A DNA stretch of 64,000 nt from contig NZ_BAMZ01000007.1 of the NCBI RefSeq assembly GCF_000964225.1, forward strand, positions 1 through 64,000, read 5' to 3'. Under the pieces are notes generated by a model. That model was not told the origin of the DNA. It saw nothing but the letters and a program-made list of their open reading frames with translations, and did no database searches. Positions 8,902 through 18,262 of this stretch are shown one piece after another; position 1 is the stretch's first letter, and the number at the start of each line of letters is the position of its first letter. This DNA is from Acetobacter syzygii. Lineage in GTDB: Bacteria; Pseudomonadota; Alphaproteobacteria; Acetobacterales; Acetobacteraceae. Made by a program: the position numbers and the translations under genes.

Positions 8902-11900
8902 ATGCGCTTGCTGCGTCCTTTGTTGCCTGCTTCACGTCGCCTCACCACACTGGCTGAAGCTGCGTTGGATGGTATGCAGCGCAAGACGTTGGAGCGGTTG
9001 AACGGATTTAATGCGTTTTTGGCGCGGGTTGGGATGGCTGTTGATCCTGCACAGGACGAGGCGACGCTCTTCCATGCGGCCTGTGAGTCCGCTACCAGAA
9101 ACGCCCGCCTTAAAGCAGCGTTTATTGCGCAGCCGGATGATAAAGGAGATTTTCATCTTCTGGCATCCAGTGGGCCGATTGCACAACTGCACAAACCAGC
9201 TTTTTCGGCTAGTGCCGACATGCCTGCACGTTACGGCCTTATCGGTCGCGTTTGGCATGGTGGGCAGTCGCTTTTTTGCGTGAATGTGGAGGAAGAGGCT
9301 GATTTGCAGCCATGGCGTGCGCTCATGCTCAAGCAGGGTGTACGGTCTTGTGCGGCCTTGCCATTGTGGCGCGCAGGCAAGGTCTGGGCCGTGTTCGGCG
9401 TGTATGACGAGCAGGACGACGTATTTGACCCAGCGATCAGAACTATTCTGCAAGATGCGGCGACAGCCCTGTCACGCGGGTTGAAAATATATGACGAACT
9501 TCGCTCCCGTGCGGCTCAGCTTGATCGATCTCAGGTCGGTATCATGCTGCTGCATGATGCGCGGATCCAGCGTGCCAACACATTTGCCGCCGGTCTGGTC
9601 GGGTGCGCACCGAGTGATATGCACAATGCGTTGGCGGAAACAATTTTAGCCAGCAAAGCCTATGGTCCTCATATGGAGCGGGCGCAGGAGCAACTGCGCA
9701 AAACCGGTCGTGCCAAATTGTCCGGTGTGCATCTGCCCAAGCCTGATGGGCATGATGTCATTGTGGATTTGTCCGCTGTTACGTTGGATGACTCTTCAGG
9801 TTCTGAATCTGTCTGGACGATGGAAGACGTAACAGAGCGTGAAGAGGCGCAACGGTTATACAGCGCCTTGATCAACGCTGTGTCAGCCATGTTATCGGCT
9901 GAAGATCAAGTGGAAAAATGCCATGCCGTTTGCAGCATTTTGGTCGATAATACCCTGTTTAGCGCAGTCTGGTTGGCACAGGCAGATCCTTCTGCGCATA
10001 TGCGCGTGTTCTCCCATGCAGGGAAAGGGGGAAGTGCGGTTGCGCGACTGAATTGGCCGGTTGAACCTAAAGGTTCTGCTCTGCCAGTAACAGTGCGGGC
10101 ATGGTTGAAGCGCAAGCTGGTTTACACCAATAACCCGGCAGACGACCTTGTCGGGATCAACGGTTACCAGAATGTTCTTGATTATAAATGGCGTGGTATT
10201 CTTTCCGTTCCGGTATGGCGTGGTGGTCAGGTCTGGGCTGTTCTGACATTTGTGACACAGCGTGTTTATGGCTTTGATAAAAAGAGCATAACGCTGTGCC
10301 AAAGAGTGGCAGACCTGTTAGGTCAAAGTTTAGATCGACTGGATACAAACCATAATCTGGAAAAATTGCGGCATGAGGAAGCGCAGCGGGCCCGCCGTGA
10401 TTCACTTACCGCACTGCCGAACCGTTTGGCGCTGGAAGAGTATTTGCCCAAAGCGCAGGAACGTGCCAGCGAACGCGGTACATCCTTGGCCATCGGGTTA
10501 ATGGACCTGGATGGTTTTAAGGCTGTGAACGATACTTACGGCCATGCAGCGGGAGACCGGGTGCTGGCCGAACTGAGCCAGAGGTTATGGGAGGCTCTGC
10601 GCGAGAATGGTTATGTCGCGCGTATGGGGGGCGATGAATTTGTTGTTGTGCTGGAAAATCTTGATTCTGCAACAGCCAATGAACAGGCCGCCGCAATGCT
10701 GGATAGCCTGTCCTCGGTTGTGGCCGAACCGTTTACTGTAGAGGATGGCAAAACAGCCAAAGTTGGCCTGACAATGGGGGTCGTGCTTTATCCGCAGGAT
10801 GGAGACAAACCAGCTTCATTATTACGTCGGGCGGATCAGGCTATGTACAAAGCCAAGCAAAGTCCGGATAAAAGTGCGGCAAACTGGCACTTTGCTGCCG
10901 CATTGGAAGATGCGCTTGATCTGGAGGATGATGCTGCGACCGACCTGTTCCCGATTGCTCCCTACGGCATAAAAGCTGTGGAACTTCTGGGCCGTGCGCA
11001 TAAAGCCGCAACAAAAATAAGAGAGAGTGTTCGCAAAGGCGCCATTCCTGCAATCTGGAAAAAGAGCGGTGGCGCACTGTTTTTATCTCATTTAACGCAG
11101 GACCAGCACGAGCGCCTGATTGACCGGGAAGCCCTGCATCTGGAGTTTTTGGTTGATGCCGCAACGATCAGGAAGGATGTGCTGGCGTCCGCACATACGC
11201 TTGGCACCATGTATGCTCTTTTTGGTGTTGATCCAGTTGTGTTTGTGGCGGAGCAGACGGCATATTTGCGCCTGCTGCTGGCAGAATTGGAAAACGAGCA
11301 CGTCGGCAGTGATGACCGCTATCTCATACAGCAGATTGTAGAAGCCCGTTATCGGGATGACCGCAGAATGCGGCGTCTGGTGCGCTTGGGTGTGCACAAA
11401 GCATATTCGGCATTCCTTTCTTGTAACATAGCAGAAGGTACGTGGGGGGAGGCCAGTGCAGATGCCCTATCCACCCTTGCAAAATTGCCCGGTATTCAGG
11501 CAGCTTTTCTGGTTCAGTCCAATATTGCTGATGAACTGGTTGCGCTGGCGGCCGCAGGGCCATGTGCCACAGCACTGGATGAAGCCCTTTTGCGTGGCGA
11601 TGCACGACCCGTCATCACCCGCTCTCAATATGGTAGTTTTATTGGCGCGCACACATGGCGGCAAGGAGAGCGGCGGAGCTACCCGTCGATTGAAAAAGAC
11701 AGCGGTATGGCACCATGGCATACTTTGTTGGCCAATTTGCGCATTCATTCTGCCATGAGTGTACCAATTCGTCGTCAGGATGGTTCAACTGCATTGGTGC
11801 TGAATCTGTTTGGTGCATGTCCAAATCAGTTTGAATCGGCCGAGATGCAACAATTTGCCACCGGCTTACAGGAAAAGTGGGAAACACTGTGGCGGGACAG

Positions 11901-12930
11901 GCAGGGTATGTCTGACGAGCGCTCATCCCACCTGCGCCAACGTCTGTTTTCAGGCGGGCTGCATATGTTCATGCAGCCGGTTGTTGACCTGCGCACGGGC
12001 CGGTTGCTCAAGGTTGAAGCGCTGGCAAGACTGAAGGATGCCGACGGAACAATCCTCTCTCCAGGCACGTTTCTGGCGCTGCTTGGGCATGATGAATTGG
12101 ACAGATTGTTTGAGAGCGGGCTGGAACAGGGGTTGGCATGGTTGCAATCGTGGGATGCCAAAGGGCTGTCGACTGAATTATCGCTTAACCTGCCTCCTTC
12201 ATGTCTGTCGAATACCAATATCCTGAGCATGGTCAAGGATATGCTGGATCGTTATCATATTACGCCCAACCGGCTGACGCTGGAAGTGCTGGAAACGCAG
12301 GATATAGATTCCGACAAGCAGGAAGCTGCTTTACGAGACTTCCGGGCAATGGGCGTGCAAATGGCCATTGATGATCTGGGAGCCGGGCATAGCAATCTGT
12401 TGCGGTTATCAGCAACAGCATTTGACTGCATTAAGGTTGATCGGGGGCTACTGCGGCATATTCGTGAGGTACCGTTACAGATATTCAGCGTTGTTCGGTC
12501 CTTGCGGGAAATGGGTAATGATCTGCACAGTCAGGTCGTGGTCGAAGGATTGGAAGACGCCGATATTATTGAGGCCATGCGTCATTTAGGCTGCCGTTAT
12601 GGGCAGGGGTTTGGTATAGCGCGCCCTATGCCGCCGGATAATTTTCTGGATTGGTATCTGGTTAATGCCGAACAGGAGCCGATGGAGGAAGAGACTGCAA
12701 TCCATAGCGATCTTGGGGCCTTGGCTTACATGTGGGCCGCAACCCGTGGGCAGCCTGTAGCTGGGCTGTATCACTTGGAAAATGGGCCATTAATACAATG
12801 GTTCAAGGAACTGGCTCGTAAGGATAGTGATGCAGCACAGTGGCATGTTCTGCTCTCTGCTGGGCCTGTTCCCGAAGAGGTCGTTCGTCCATTGCGCGAG
12901 TGGCTGGTTGGTCGTGTGGTCCGTTCCTAG
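8902..12930 (+). CDS. Large multidomain GAF-GGDEF-EAL cyclic-di-GMP protein
   Basis: A 1342-residue soluble protein that may make or break down cyclic di-GMP. Order of domains: a GAF domain (about 25-195), a PAS-like segment (about 205-305), a second GAF (about 310-480, with the repeated LPLWRAGKVWAVFGVY / VPVWRGGQVWAVLTF theme), GGDEF (about 490-650, motif GGDEF at 576-580), an unassigned helical segment (about 690-850), a third GAF (about 855-1000) and EAL (about 1010-1260). The GGDEF active site is intact, but the inhibitory RxxD is replaced by RENG. In EAL, the E of VEAL (about 1039), the N of LNLP, DDLGAGHSN, IKVD and the VVEG glutamate are all present, so phosphodiesterase activity is likely. 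The ATG at 8902 has a GGA about nine bases upstream; a TTG at 8875 is less likely. No transmembrane segment is seen, so sensing is cytoplasmic. Confidence 0.87.
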   Translation: MRLLRPLLPASRRLTTLAEAALDGMQRKTLERLNGFNAFLARVGMAVDPAQDEATLFHAACESATRNARLKAAFIAQPDDKGDFHLLASSGPIAQLHKPAFSASADMPARYGLIGRVWHGGQSLFCVNVEEEADLQPWRALMLKQGVRSCAALPLWRAGKVWAVFGVYDEQDDVFDPAIRTILQDAATALSRGLKIYDELRSRAAQLDRSQVGIMLLHDARIQRANTFAAGLVGCAPSDMHNALAETILASKAYGPHMERAQEQLRKTGRAKLSGVHLPKPDGHDVIVDLSAVTLDDSSGSESVWTMEDVTEREEAQRLYSALINAVSAMLSAEDQVEKCHAVCSILVDNTLFSAVWLAQADPSAHMRVFSHAGKGGSAVARLNWPVEPKGSALPVTVRAWLKRKLVYTNNPADDLVGINGYQNVLDYKWRGILSVPVWRGGQVWAVLTFVTQRVYGFDKKSITLCQRVADLLGQSLDRLDTNHNLEKLRHEEAQRARRDSLTALPNRLALEEYLPKAQERASERGTSLAIGLMDLDGFKAVNDTYGHAAGDRVLAELSQRLWEALRENGYVARMGGDEFVVVLENLDSATANEQAAAMLDSLSSVVAEPFTVEDGKTAKVGLTMGVVLYPQDGDKPASLLRRADQAMYKAKQSPDKSAANWHFAAALEDALDLEDDAATDLFPIAPYGIKAVELLGRAHKAATKIRESVRKGAIPAIWKKSGGALFLSHLTQDQHERLIDREALHLEFLVDAATIRKDVLASAHTLGTMYALFGVDPVVFVAEQTAYLRLLLAELENEHVGSDDRYLIQQIVEARYRDDRRMRRLVRLGVHKAYSAFLSCNIAEGTWGEASADALSTLAKLPGIQAAFLVQSNIADELVALAAAGPCATALDEALLRGDARPVITRSQYGSFIGAHTWRQGERRSYPSIEKDSGMAPWHTLLANLRIHSAMSVPIRRQDGSTALVLNLFGACPNQFESAEMQQFATGLQEKWETLWRDRQGMSDERSSHLRQRLFSGGLHMFMQPVVDLRTGRLLKVEALARLKDADGTILSPGTFLALLGHDELDRLFESGLEQGLAWLQSWDAKGLSTELSLNLPPSCLSNTNILSMVKDMLDRYHITPNRLTLEVLETQDIDSDKQEAALRDFRAMGVQMAIDDLGAGHSNLLRLSATAFDCIKVDRGLLRHIREVPLQIFSVVRSLREMGNDLHSQVVVEGLEDADIIEAMRHLGCRYGQGFGIARPMPPDNFLDWYLVNAEQEPMEEETAIHSDLGALAYMWAATRGQPVAGLYHLENGPLIQWFKELARKDSDAAQWHVLLSAGPVPEEVVRPLREWLVGRVVRS

Positions 12931-12968
12931 AATAAAAAGGTCATTCGTATTCCTATCAACTGAGTATT

Positions 12969-13000
12969 TCAGAATAAGGAAATATAAAAACTTATTCTGA
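12969..13000. terminator. Hairpin after the GGDEF/EAL gene
   Basis: TCAGAATAAG (12969-12978) and CTTATTCTGA (12991-13000) pair perfectly over ten bases around an A-rich 12-base loop, 39 bases after the stop codon. No T-run follows, so it is at best a weak terminator. Confidence 0.35.
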
Positions 13001-13165
13001 TTGGTATTCAGGGCGAATATCTGGTTGATGGAAGTTAACCTTAAAGAAAATCAAGTTGTCCGCTTATGCTGGCGGTGCGATATTATATCCATCAAGGCGA
13101 TTGGGTTTCTTCACGGCATCAGCTAGAACGCGCTTGATCAGGTCCCGTCTTATCTGTGATAATCA

Positions 13166-14017
13166 ATGTCCAGTTGGTTCAGGGCAGTTCATTGGACAAT
13201 GTTGATACAGAATGGACTGGATTCAAGTCGCATGAAACGTACGGCAGATCTTCCACGCCATCCCCCTCCTGTTGTGGGTTTTGCTGATTGTTATATGGGT
13301 GGTTTTGTTGATGGTCTGCATATGCATGACCGGGCACAACTCTCCATTTTTCTTTCTGGCAGCGTGACGGTTAATACGCAGGATGCAAGTTTTGTGTTGG
13401 GTCCGGGGCAGGCCATGTGGATTCCTGCCAAAACGGTCCATCAGGCGACCTGTCGTACGGATTTGGTTTTTCAGGTTGTGTATGTGGAGGAAGGTTTTAA
13501 GGGCACCGAACAACTGGCCTGCAAGATGTTCGATGCCTCCTCCCTTATACGCGGCCTTGTAGATGAAATTATCGCCATGACATTCCACTTTGCCATGGAT
13601 GAGCGCATGTCGGCCATAGCGCGGCTTTTGGTGGATGAAATTGAGCGCGCTCCCCGTATTGCTGACAGGCTTTTTTTTCCATCCGATCCCAGATTGCGAC
13701 GTGTGTGCGAAGCAATAATCGCCCAGCCGGGAGATTGCCACGATATAGATTACTGGGCGAGGGAAGCGGGCATGGCCCGGCGCACCTTTACGCGTCTTTT
13801 CCAGCAGGAAATGGGAATGGGCTTTGCTGCGTGGCGGCGCAGGGTCAGGGTTGTGGAAGCTGCATCCCGGATTGCCACGGGCCAGTCCATAGCCGAGGTC
13901 GCGTTTGATCTTGGCTACGATAATGCGGGCAGTTTTAGTACGATGTTTCATCGTACATTCGGTGTGGCACCTCGGAAGTTGCGACTTAGTTCTCAACACC
14001 AGACGCGTACGGAATAG
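13166..14017 (+). CDS. AraC-family transcriptional regulator (cupin N-terminus)
   Basis: A regulator of up to 283 residues. An N-terminal cupin-like domain (HMHDRAQLSIFLSGSVTV, then VLGPGQAMWIPAKTVHQA) is followed by two helix-turn-helix motifs typical of AraC (YWAREAGMARRTFTRLFQQE and IAEVAFDLGYDNAGSFSTMF, ending FGVAPRKLR). This arrangement resembles NimR-like and related regulators. It lies upstream of a siderophore receptor in the same direction, but two hairpins separate them, so it is a candidate local regulator, not a proven one. The start is uncertain: ATGs at 13166, 13199 (GGA five bases upstream) and 13232 are all in frame, and 13199 has the best ribosome site. Confidence 0.85.
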   Translation: MSSWFRAVHWTMLIQNGLDSSRMKRTADLPRHPPPVVGFADCYMGGFVDGLHMHDRAQLSIFLSGSVTVNTQDASFVLGPGQAMWIPAKTVHQATCRTDLVFQVVYVEEGFKGTEQLACKMFDASSLIRGLVDEIIAMTFHFAMDERMSAIARLLVDEIERAPRIADRLFFPSDPRLRRVCEAIIAQPGDCHDIDYWAREAGMARRTFTRLFQQEMGMGFAAWRRRVRVVEAASRIATGQSIAEVAFDLGYDNAGSFSTMFHRTFGVAPRKLRLSSQHQTRTE

Positions 14018-14025
14018 CGCATAAC

Positions 14026-14057
14026 CATACCAGAGCCACTGCGGTGGTTTTGGTATG
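14026..14057. terminator. Long-stem hairpin after the araC-type gene
   Basis: Arms 14026-14039 and 14044-14057 pair over 14 bases with two G-T wobbles around a TGCG loop, eight bases after the stop. There is no T-run directly after it. It is followed by a second, canonical hairpin at 14094. Confidence 0.5.
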
Positions 14058-14093
14058 CCTAGAGAAACTGGCCTGTCATTTGGCCTATTAGAC

Positions 14094-14126
14094 CCGCTTG
14101 CCAATATTCGGCAGGCGGTTTTTTTT
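14094..14126 (+). terminator. Rho-independent terminator
   Basis: CCGCTTGCC (14094-14102) pairs with GGCAGGCGG (14110-14118) with one wobble, seven-base loop, and is followed by eight T residues. This is a standard intrinsic terminator for the araC-type gene and separates it from the receptor. Confidence 0.85.
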
Positions 14127-14283
14127 GCGTTCAGGCGGAATTTTATTGCTTTTGGGCCAATGGCAGGTCCGTCGCTTGAAGCGCTTTTCGAATATGGCTA
14201 CGACCGCAATTAAGTATCATTATTAACATGAATACCGATAGCTGCCCTCCGGCAGGAGAAGCCGGTAATGAAGTGAGTTGGGT

Positions 14284-16509
14284 ATGAAGCGCAGCAGAAT
14301 TTTTTATACGGCTTTTTTCTCGTTTGTTCTCAGTGATGTTGCTCTGGCAGCCGAACAGGAGAAAAAAGCGGATGATAATCAGCGTTCAGGCACGGTTGCT
14401 GCGGGGCAAGTCACAGCAAGTAAAGCCAATGCCCGTGCTATTCAGGATGAACAGGTTGAGGTGCGTGGTCATAAGTCATCAACCATGGCGTCGTCTGCAA
14501 CAAAATCCAACACGCCACTGGTCGAAACTGCACAGTCGGTTACCGTAATCAGTCGCGAAGAGATGGACCTGCGAGGCGTGTTGAGCCTTAATCAGGCCGT
14601 GCGTTACGCCGCTGGTGTTACATCAGATACCCGTGGTGGTGAGGGCACACGTTATGATCTGTTCGATGTGCGTGGCTTTACTGTCCCCACGTTTTTGGAT
14701 GGGCTGAAGCTCCAGGATAGTCCAACGGGCTTTGCCGTCGCCCAAACAGATACTTTCCGCCTTGATCGGGTTGAACTTCTTAAAGGTCCTGCTTCTGCCC
14801 TGTATGGGCAGTCCAGTCCGGGTGGTTTAACGGCTCTGTCGAGCAAGCTGCCAACCGATCAAAAATTTTATGGAGATGTCGGTACAACTGGAGGCATGTT
14901 TGACCTTTACCGAGTTGATGCAGATGTTGGAGGCTTCGCAACAGATAATGGTCTTGTCCGCTACAGGCTGTATGGCACGGTAAATGGCCAGCACACGCAG
15001 CTTGCCCGCACAGGTAACAGACGCTTTAGCATTAGTCCGGCCTTTACGTTTGGTGGAGATGGACCAACAACTCTGACCCTGCTTGGTAATTACCAGTATG
15101 ACCCGGAAAATGGCTCATACGGAGGTGTGCCACTTGTCGGGTCATACAGGCGTGGAACGTTTGGTTTTCTACCACGCAATTTTTATGACGGTGACGTGCC
15201 TTTTGAAAAATATAACCGCAGGCAGGGAGCTATTACCTACATCTTTAACCATCGTTTTAATGAAGACTGGAGCTTTAGCACGCGCGGTCGTTACGACGAT
15301 ATTATGACAACGTATCGGAGTGCATATAACAACGGCTATTACGATAGCGAGGATATGACCAGTGGTCATATGTTATCCCGCAGTGCTTTTGGTGCGCACG
15401 AACATAACCATAATCTGGCGTTTGATAGCCAGTTTAAAGGGCATGTTCGCACAGGTCCGTTGCAACATAATCTTATGTTCGGGTTTGATTACCAGCAGCA
15501 GCACTCCAAAGATAATGAGATCATAGGAGCAGGTGATGGTTCTGCACCGGATATGGATGTATTGCACCCCGATTACCACATGACCATGCCCGACATGGTG
15601 CCATATGAAAATTATCGTACTGACTCACAGCAGATTGGTGTTTATGCGCAAGATGAGATCCGCTGGCATCGTTTTGTTCTGACTGGCAGCATCCGAAATG
15701 ACTGGTTTCATGCGCATCGGATCCAATATATTGCCGGGACGAATGACCAGCAACGTTCCAGCCAGATTACGTGGCGCGCTTCTGGCCTTTATCATTTTGA
15801 TTTTGGTCTTGCACCGTATATCAGTTACGCGACATCTTTTCAGCCGCAGGTCGGGAATGTTGTGAGTGCAGACGGTTTGAGCACACACATGGCCGATCCC
15901 TCGATTGGGAAACAGCTTGAAGGTGGGCTTAAGTATCAGCTACCGGGTACGTCTCTTCTGTTGACTGCCGCAGGCTTCCATATTGAACAGAGTAATGTTC
16001 TGGTGGATACAGGCGCTGTTGGGCAATATACACAAAGTGGTCTTGTACATTCAGATGGTTTTGAGTTTGAAGCTCATGCGGAGCCATTTCATAATCTGAT
16101 GTTGACCGCAGCGGTGAGTGTGCAAAAAATCAAGGATGATTCAACAGGAAAACCGCTTGTTCAGTCGGGTAAGGGGAATGCTTCTCTGTTTGCATTCTAC
16201 ACTATTCCATCCGGACGTTTGAAAAGTTTTGGGTTTGGCGGTGGTATGCGTTACTCAGCCAAAACCTATGGTGGAGAACTGCAGGATGGCAGCGTATGGT
16301 TGCCGCAGTATGCACTCTTTGATGCGTCTGTCTCTTATGACCTGTCTAATATATCCAGCTCACTCCATGGCTGGAAGGTTTCCGCCAATGTGAGAAATCT
16401 GTTTGATAAAGGTTATATAGCCAATTGCTATGCCGATGGTGCAGTTGGAGGGTATTGCTATTACGGCGAGCGGCGTAATGCGCAGGCAAGCATAGGGTAT
16501 AGCTGGTAA
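14284..16509 (+). CDS. TonB-dependent siderophore receptor (ferrichrome/FhuA-like class)
   Basis: A 741-residue outer-membrane receptor. It has a signal peptide (FYTAFFSFVLSDVALA), a plug domain at about 70-185 (TPLVETAQSVTVISREEM; VRGFTVPTFLDGLKLQD; DRVELLKGPASALYGQSSPG) and a beta-barrel with the siderophore-receptor end SIGYSW. It lacks the STN domain of the first receptor, so it does not signal through FecI/FecR. The plug pattern places it with TonB siderophore receptors of the FhuA/FcuA type, but the ligand is not certain. The ATG at 14284 is preceded by GAGTTGG; a TTG six bases earlier is also possible. The gene is alone on its transcript, with a terminator on each side, and may be controlled by the AraC regulator upstream. 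Confidence 0.87.
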   Translation: MKRSRIFYTAFFSFVLSDVALAAEQEKKADDNQRSGTVAAGQVTASKANARAIQDEQVEVRGHKSSTMASSATKSNTPLVETAQSVTVISREEMDLRGVLSLNQAVRYAAGVTSDTRGGEGTRYDLFDVRGFTVPTFLDGLKLQDSPTGFAVAQTDTFRLDRVELLKGPASALYGQSSPGGLTALSSKLPTDQKFYGDVGTTGGMFDLYRVDADVGGFATDNGLVRYRLYGTVNGQHTQLARTGNRRFSISPAFTFGGDGPTTLTLLGNYQYDPENGSYGGVPLVGSYRRGTFGFLPRNFYDGDVPFEKYNRRQGAITYIFNHRFNEDWSFSTRGRYDDIMTTYRSAYNNGYYDSEDMTSGHMLSRSAFGAHEHNHNLAFDSQFKGHVRTGPLQHNLMFGFDYQQQHSKDNEIIGAGDGSAPDMDVLHPDYHMTMPDMVPYENYRTDSQQIGVYAQDEIRWHRFVLTGSIRNDWFHAHRIQYIAGTNDQQRSSQITWRASGLYHFDFGLAPYISYATSFQPQVGNVVSADGLSTHMADPSIGKQLEGGLKYQLPGTSLLLTAAGFHIEQSNVLVDTGAVGQYTQSGLVHSDGFEFEAHAEPFHNLMLTAAVSVQKIKDDSTGKPLVQSGKGNASLFAFYTIPSGRLKSFGFGGGMRYSAKTYGGELQDGSVWLPQYALFDASVSYDLSNISSSLHGWKVSANVRNLFDKGYIANCYADGAVGGYCYYGERRNAQASIGYSW

Positions 16510-16555
16510 GCTTTTAACCTGATTGTTTGGTCGCTTCTGGCACAGGAGGAGTGGG

Positions 16556-16585
16556 GTTGACCAACCTGTTAAAAGGTTGGTCAAC
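16556..16585. terminator. Bidirectional hairpin between convergent genes
   Basis: GTTGACCAACCT (16556-16567) and AGGTTGGTCAAC (16574-16585) are a perfect 12-base inverted repeat with a six-base loop. It lies between the converging receptor and cupin genes, where a shared terminator is expected. T-runs are absent on both sides. Confidence 0.55.
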
Positions 16586-16591
16586 ATCAGG

Positions 16592-16963
16592 TTATTCAGT
16601 AACTATCTTGTGGCGGTTACCATTATGGTTTGTAATAAACATTAATGTAACAGCCTCTGGTGCATCCTGCCTGTGCCAGGTTTTGCCGGGGACAACAAGA
16701 ACATCCCCTTTGCTTGCCGTGCCTGAGGTTTCGCCTTCCGATGTTCGGAGGGTAAGGGTTGTCTTTCCTTCTACAACAAGCAGAAATTCATCATTGGGGT
16801 GTTCTTCCCAAGGTGTGGAACCTTTGAACCGTAAAAGTCCCACATCATGTAAGCCAAATGGAAAAAGCATTTTTAAACCCGTAGTAGAGACCGCTTCAGT
16901 CTGCTTGTTAATGTCAATAACAGACAGGTCAGTCGCCTGGGTCTGTAAATTTAAGATTTTCAT
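16592..16963 (-). CDS. Small cupin-domain protein
   Basis: A 123-residue single-cupin protein: the first cupin motif is seen as PWEEHPNDEFLLVVEGKTTL and the second as GDVLVVPGKTWHRQDAP, with His and Glu positioned to bind a metal. Such proteins range from enzymes to small-molecule sensors, and nothing fixes a reaction here. The ATG at 16963 has AGGAGAG upstream; a longer frame is open but lacks a ribosome site. The gene lies downstream of the siderophore permease and the frameshifted receptor on the same strand, with a 46-base gap, so it is probably the last gene of that operon. Confidence 0.75.
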   Translation of the reverse strand: MKILNLQTQATDLSVIDINKQTEAVSTTGLKMLFPFGLHDVGLLRFKGSTPWEEHPNDEFLLVVEGKTTLTLRTSEGETSGTASKGDVLVVPGKTWHRQDAPEAVTLMFITNHNGNRHKIVTE

Positions 16964-17009
16964 AAATATCGCTCTCCTGCTCTCAGGTGTGTATGTGATG
17001 TGTTTGTTG

Positions 17010-18260
17010 TTAGGTGTAAGGGCGCAGTTTTCTGGTCGCCAATGCAAGTAGTAAAAGCAGTCCTGCACCGATGCCCCACACAATCAGAAAAATGCCTTCA
17101 TAACCGACAATCGCTGCCAGGGGTGGCATGGATAGCCCTGCCAGAACATTGGTCAGGCTTTCTCCACACTGCAAAAAACTGTAGTCTGTGCCTGGTCGTT
17201 CAGCTGAAGACCAGTTCATCAGCAGGGCCCAGATGGATACGTAAAATCCGCCATCAACAAAGTTTTCCAACCCGAGAATGGCGTATAAAATAGTATGGTT
17301 TGCCAGTTCCATGGTTTGCAAAAACCATAAACAGCCAAGGAGTGTGACCGAAGGCCCAGCGAGGTAAAGGACAGCACGGCGGCTGCCCATCAACCGGACT
17401 GCGGGAAAGCCAATAACTGCTCCTCCAAGAGCACTCCATATGATGTTGGACATCTGAAGTGTTCCGCAAAAGGTAATGGAAAATGAACGGTCAATTAACC
17501 ATGGCTGGAGCATAATGGCCATAGCGGAACCAGAAAATTTGAAGGTTACTGCAATAAGAATTGCCCATAAAAAACCCGGTTGATTAAAAAGAGCAATAAG
17601 TGTGGAGGGGGTGCGTTGTTTATTGCTCAGGCAAGGTTCCACGCAGGTCCGTAATGGCAGAAGAAACAGCCAGAGTATAAAGAGTTCACAAGCCATGCAG
17701 AGCATAACGCCACCCCAACCTGTGCGCTCATAGATTAGTAGAGAGCCAGCACCGCCAACGACCATGCCTAACAGAAAGGTAATGACCTGTAAGGCGTTGG
17801 CTAGACCTGCATAGCGTCCTTGCATATGGGAAACAGCGCAGGCATTTGTAAAAATATCCTGTGTAGCAAAAATTGTGTTGAGCAGAAGAATACCGCCTAA
17901 CACGATTGGAAAGTTTTGCGCAGGAGGCATAAAAGCTAGCAGCAGACATACCAGGATCGCAGTCATATGCGTCCATAATGCAAGGCGACCGTAGCCCCAT
18001 TGTTTGCCGGCATTATCGGCCATGCCTGACCATAAAAATTTTAAGGCCCATGGCAGAAACAGAAGTCCTGTTAAGCCAATGTGAGCTAATGATGTGCCGC
18101 TATGGCGCAGAATGGTCGAGAATGCATTGAATGCCAGACCTGCGGGAATACCTTGTGCGCAGTACATAAGACTAATGGACAACAAACGTTTGCATAGCAT
18201 CTGTTTTGTTCCAAACATATGTTCTGCAGCCGTAAGCGAGGGATGTTTGCGATTGAGCAT
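17010..18260 (-). CDS. RhtX/FptX-like siderophore permease (MFS)
   Basis: A 416-residue membrane protein with about 12 helices. The region YCAQGIPAGLAFNAFSTIL, followed by LPWALKFLWSGMADN, fits the RhtX/FptX family, single-subunit inner-membrane importers of siderophores such as rhizobactin and pyochelin, and is also related to AmpG permeases. It starts two bases after the stop of the receptor gene on the same strand (TAG-TT-ATG), which supports a role in the same uptake pathway: the receptor brings the chelate into the periplasm and this protein moves it into the cytoplasm. AmpG-like muropeptide import is the main alternative, but the context argues against it. Confidence 0.78.
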   Translation of the reverse strand: MLNRKHPSLTAAEHMFGTKQMLCKRLLSISLMYCAQGIPAGLAFNAFSTILRHSGTSLAHIGLTGLLFLPWALKFLWSGMADNAGKQWGYGRLALWTHMTAILVCLLLAFMPPAQNFPIVLGGILLLNTIFATQDIFTNACAVSHMQGRYAGLANALQVITFLLGMVVGGAGSLLIYERTGWGGVMLCMACELFILWLFLLPLRTCVEPCLSNKQRTPSTLIALFNQPGFLWAILIAVTFKFSGSAMAIMLQPWLIDRSFSITFCGTLQMSNIIWSALGGAVIGFPAVRLMGSRRAVLYLAGPSVTLLGCLWFLQTMELANHTILYAILGLENFVDGGFYVSIWALLMNWSSAERPGTDYSFLQCGESLTNVLAGLSMPPLAAIVGYEGIFLIVWGIGAGLLLLLALATRKLRPYT

Positions 18261-18262
18261 AA

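Noticed and set aside
13223-14104. A 293-codon open frame opposite the AraC gene
   Set aside because: The AraC helix-turn-helix pair is convincing on the plus strand; the opposite frame is Arg/His/Pro-rich with no motif.
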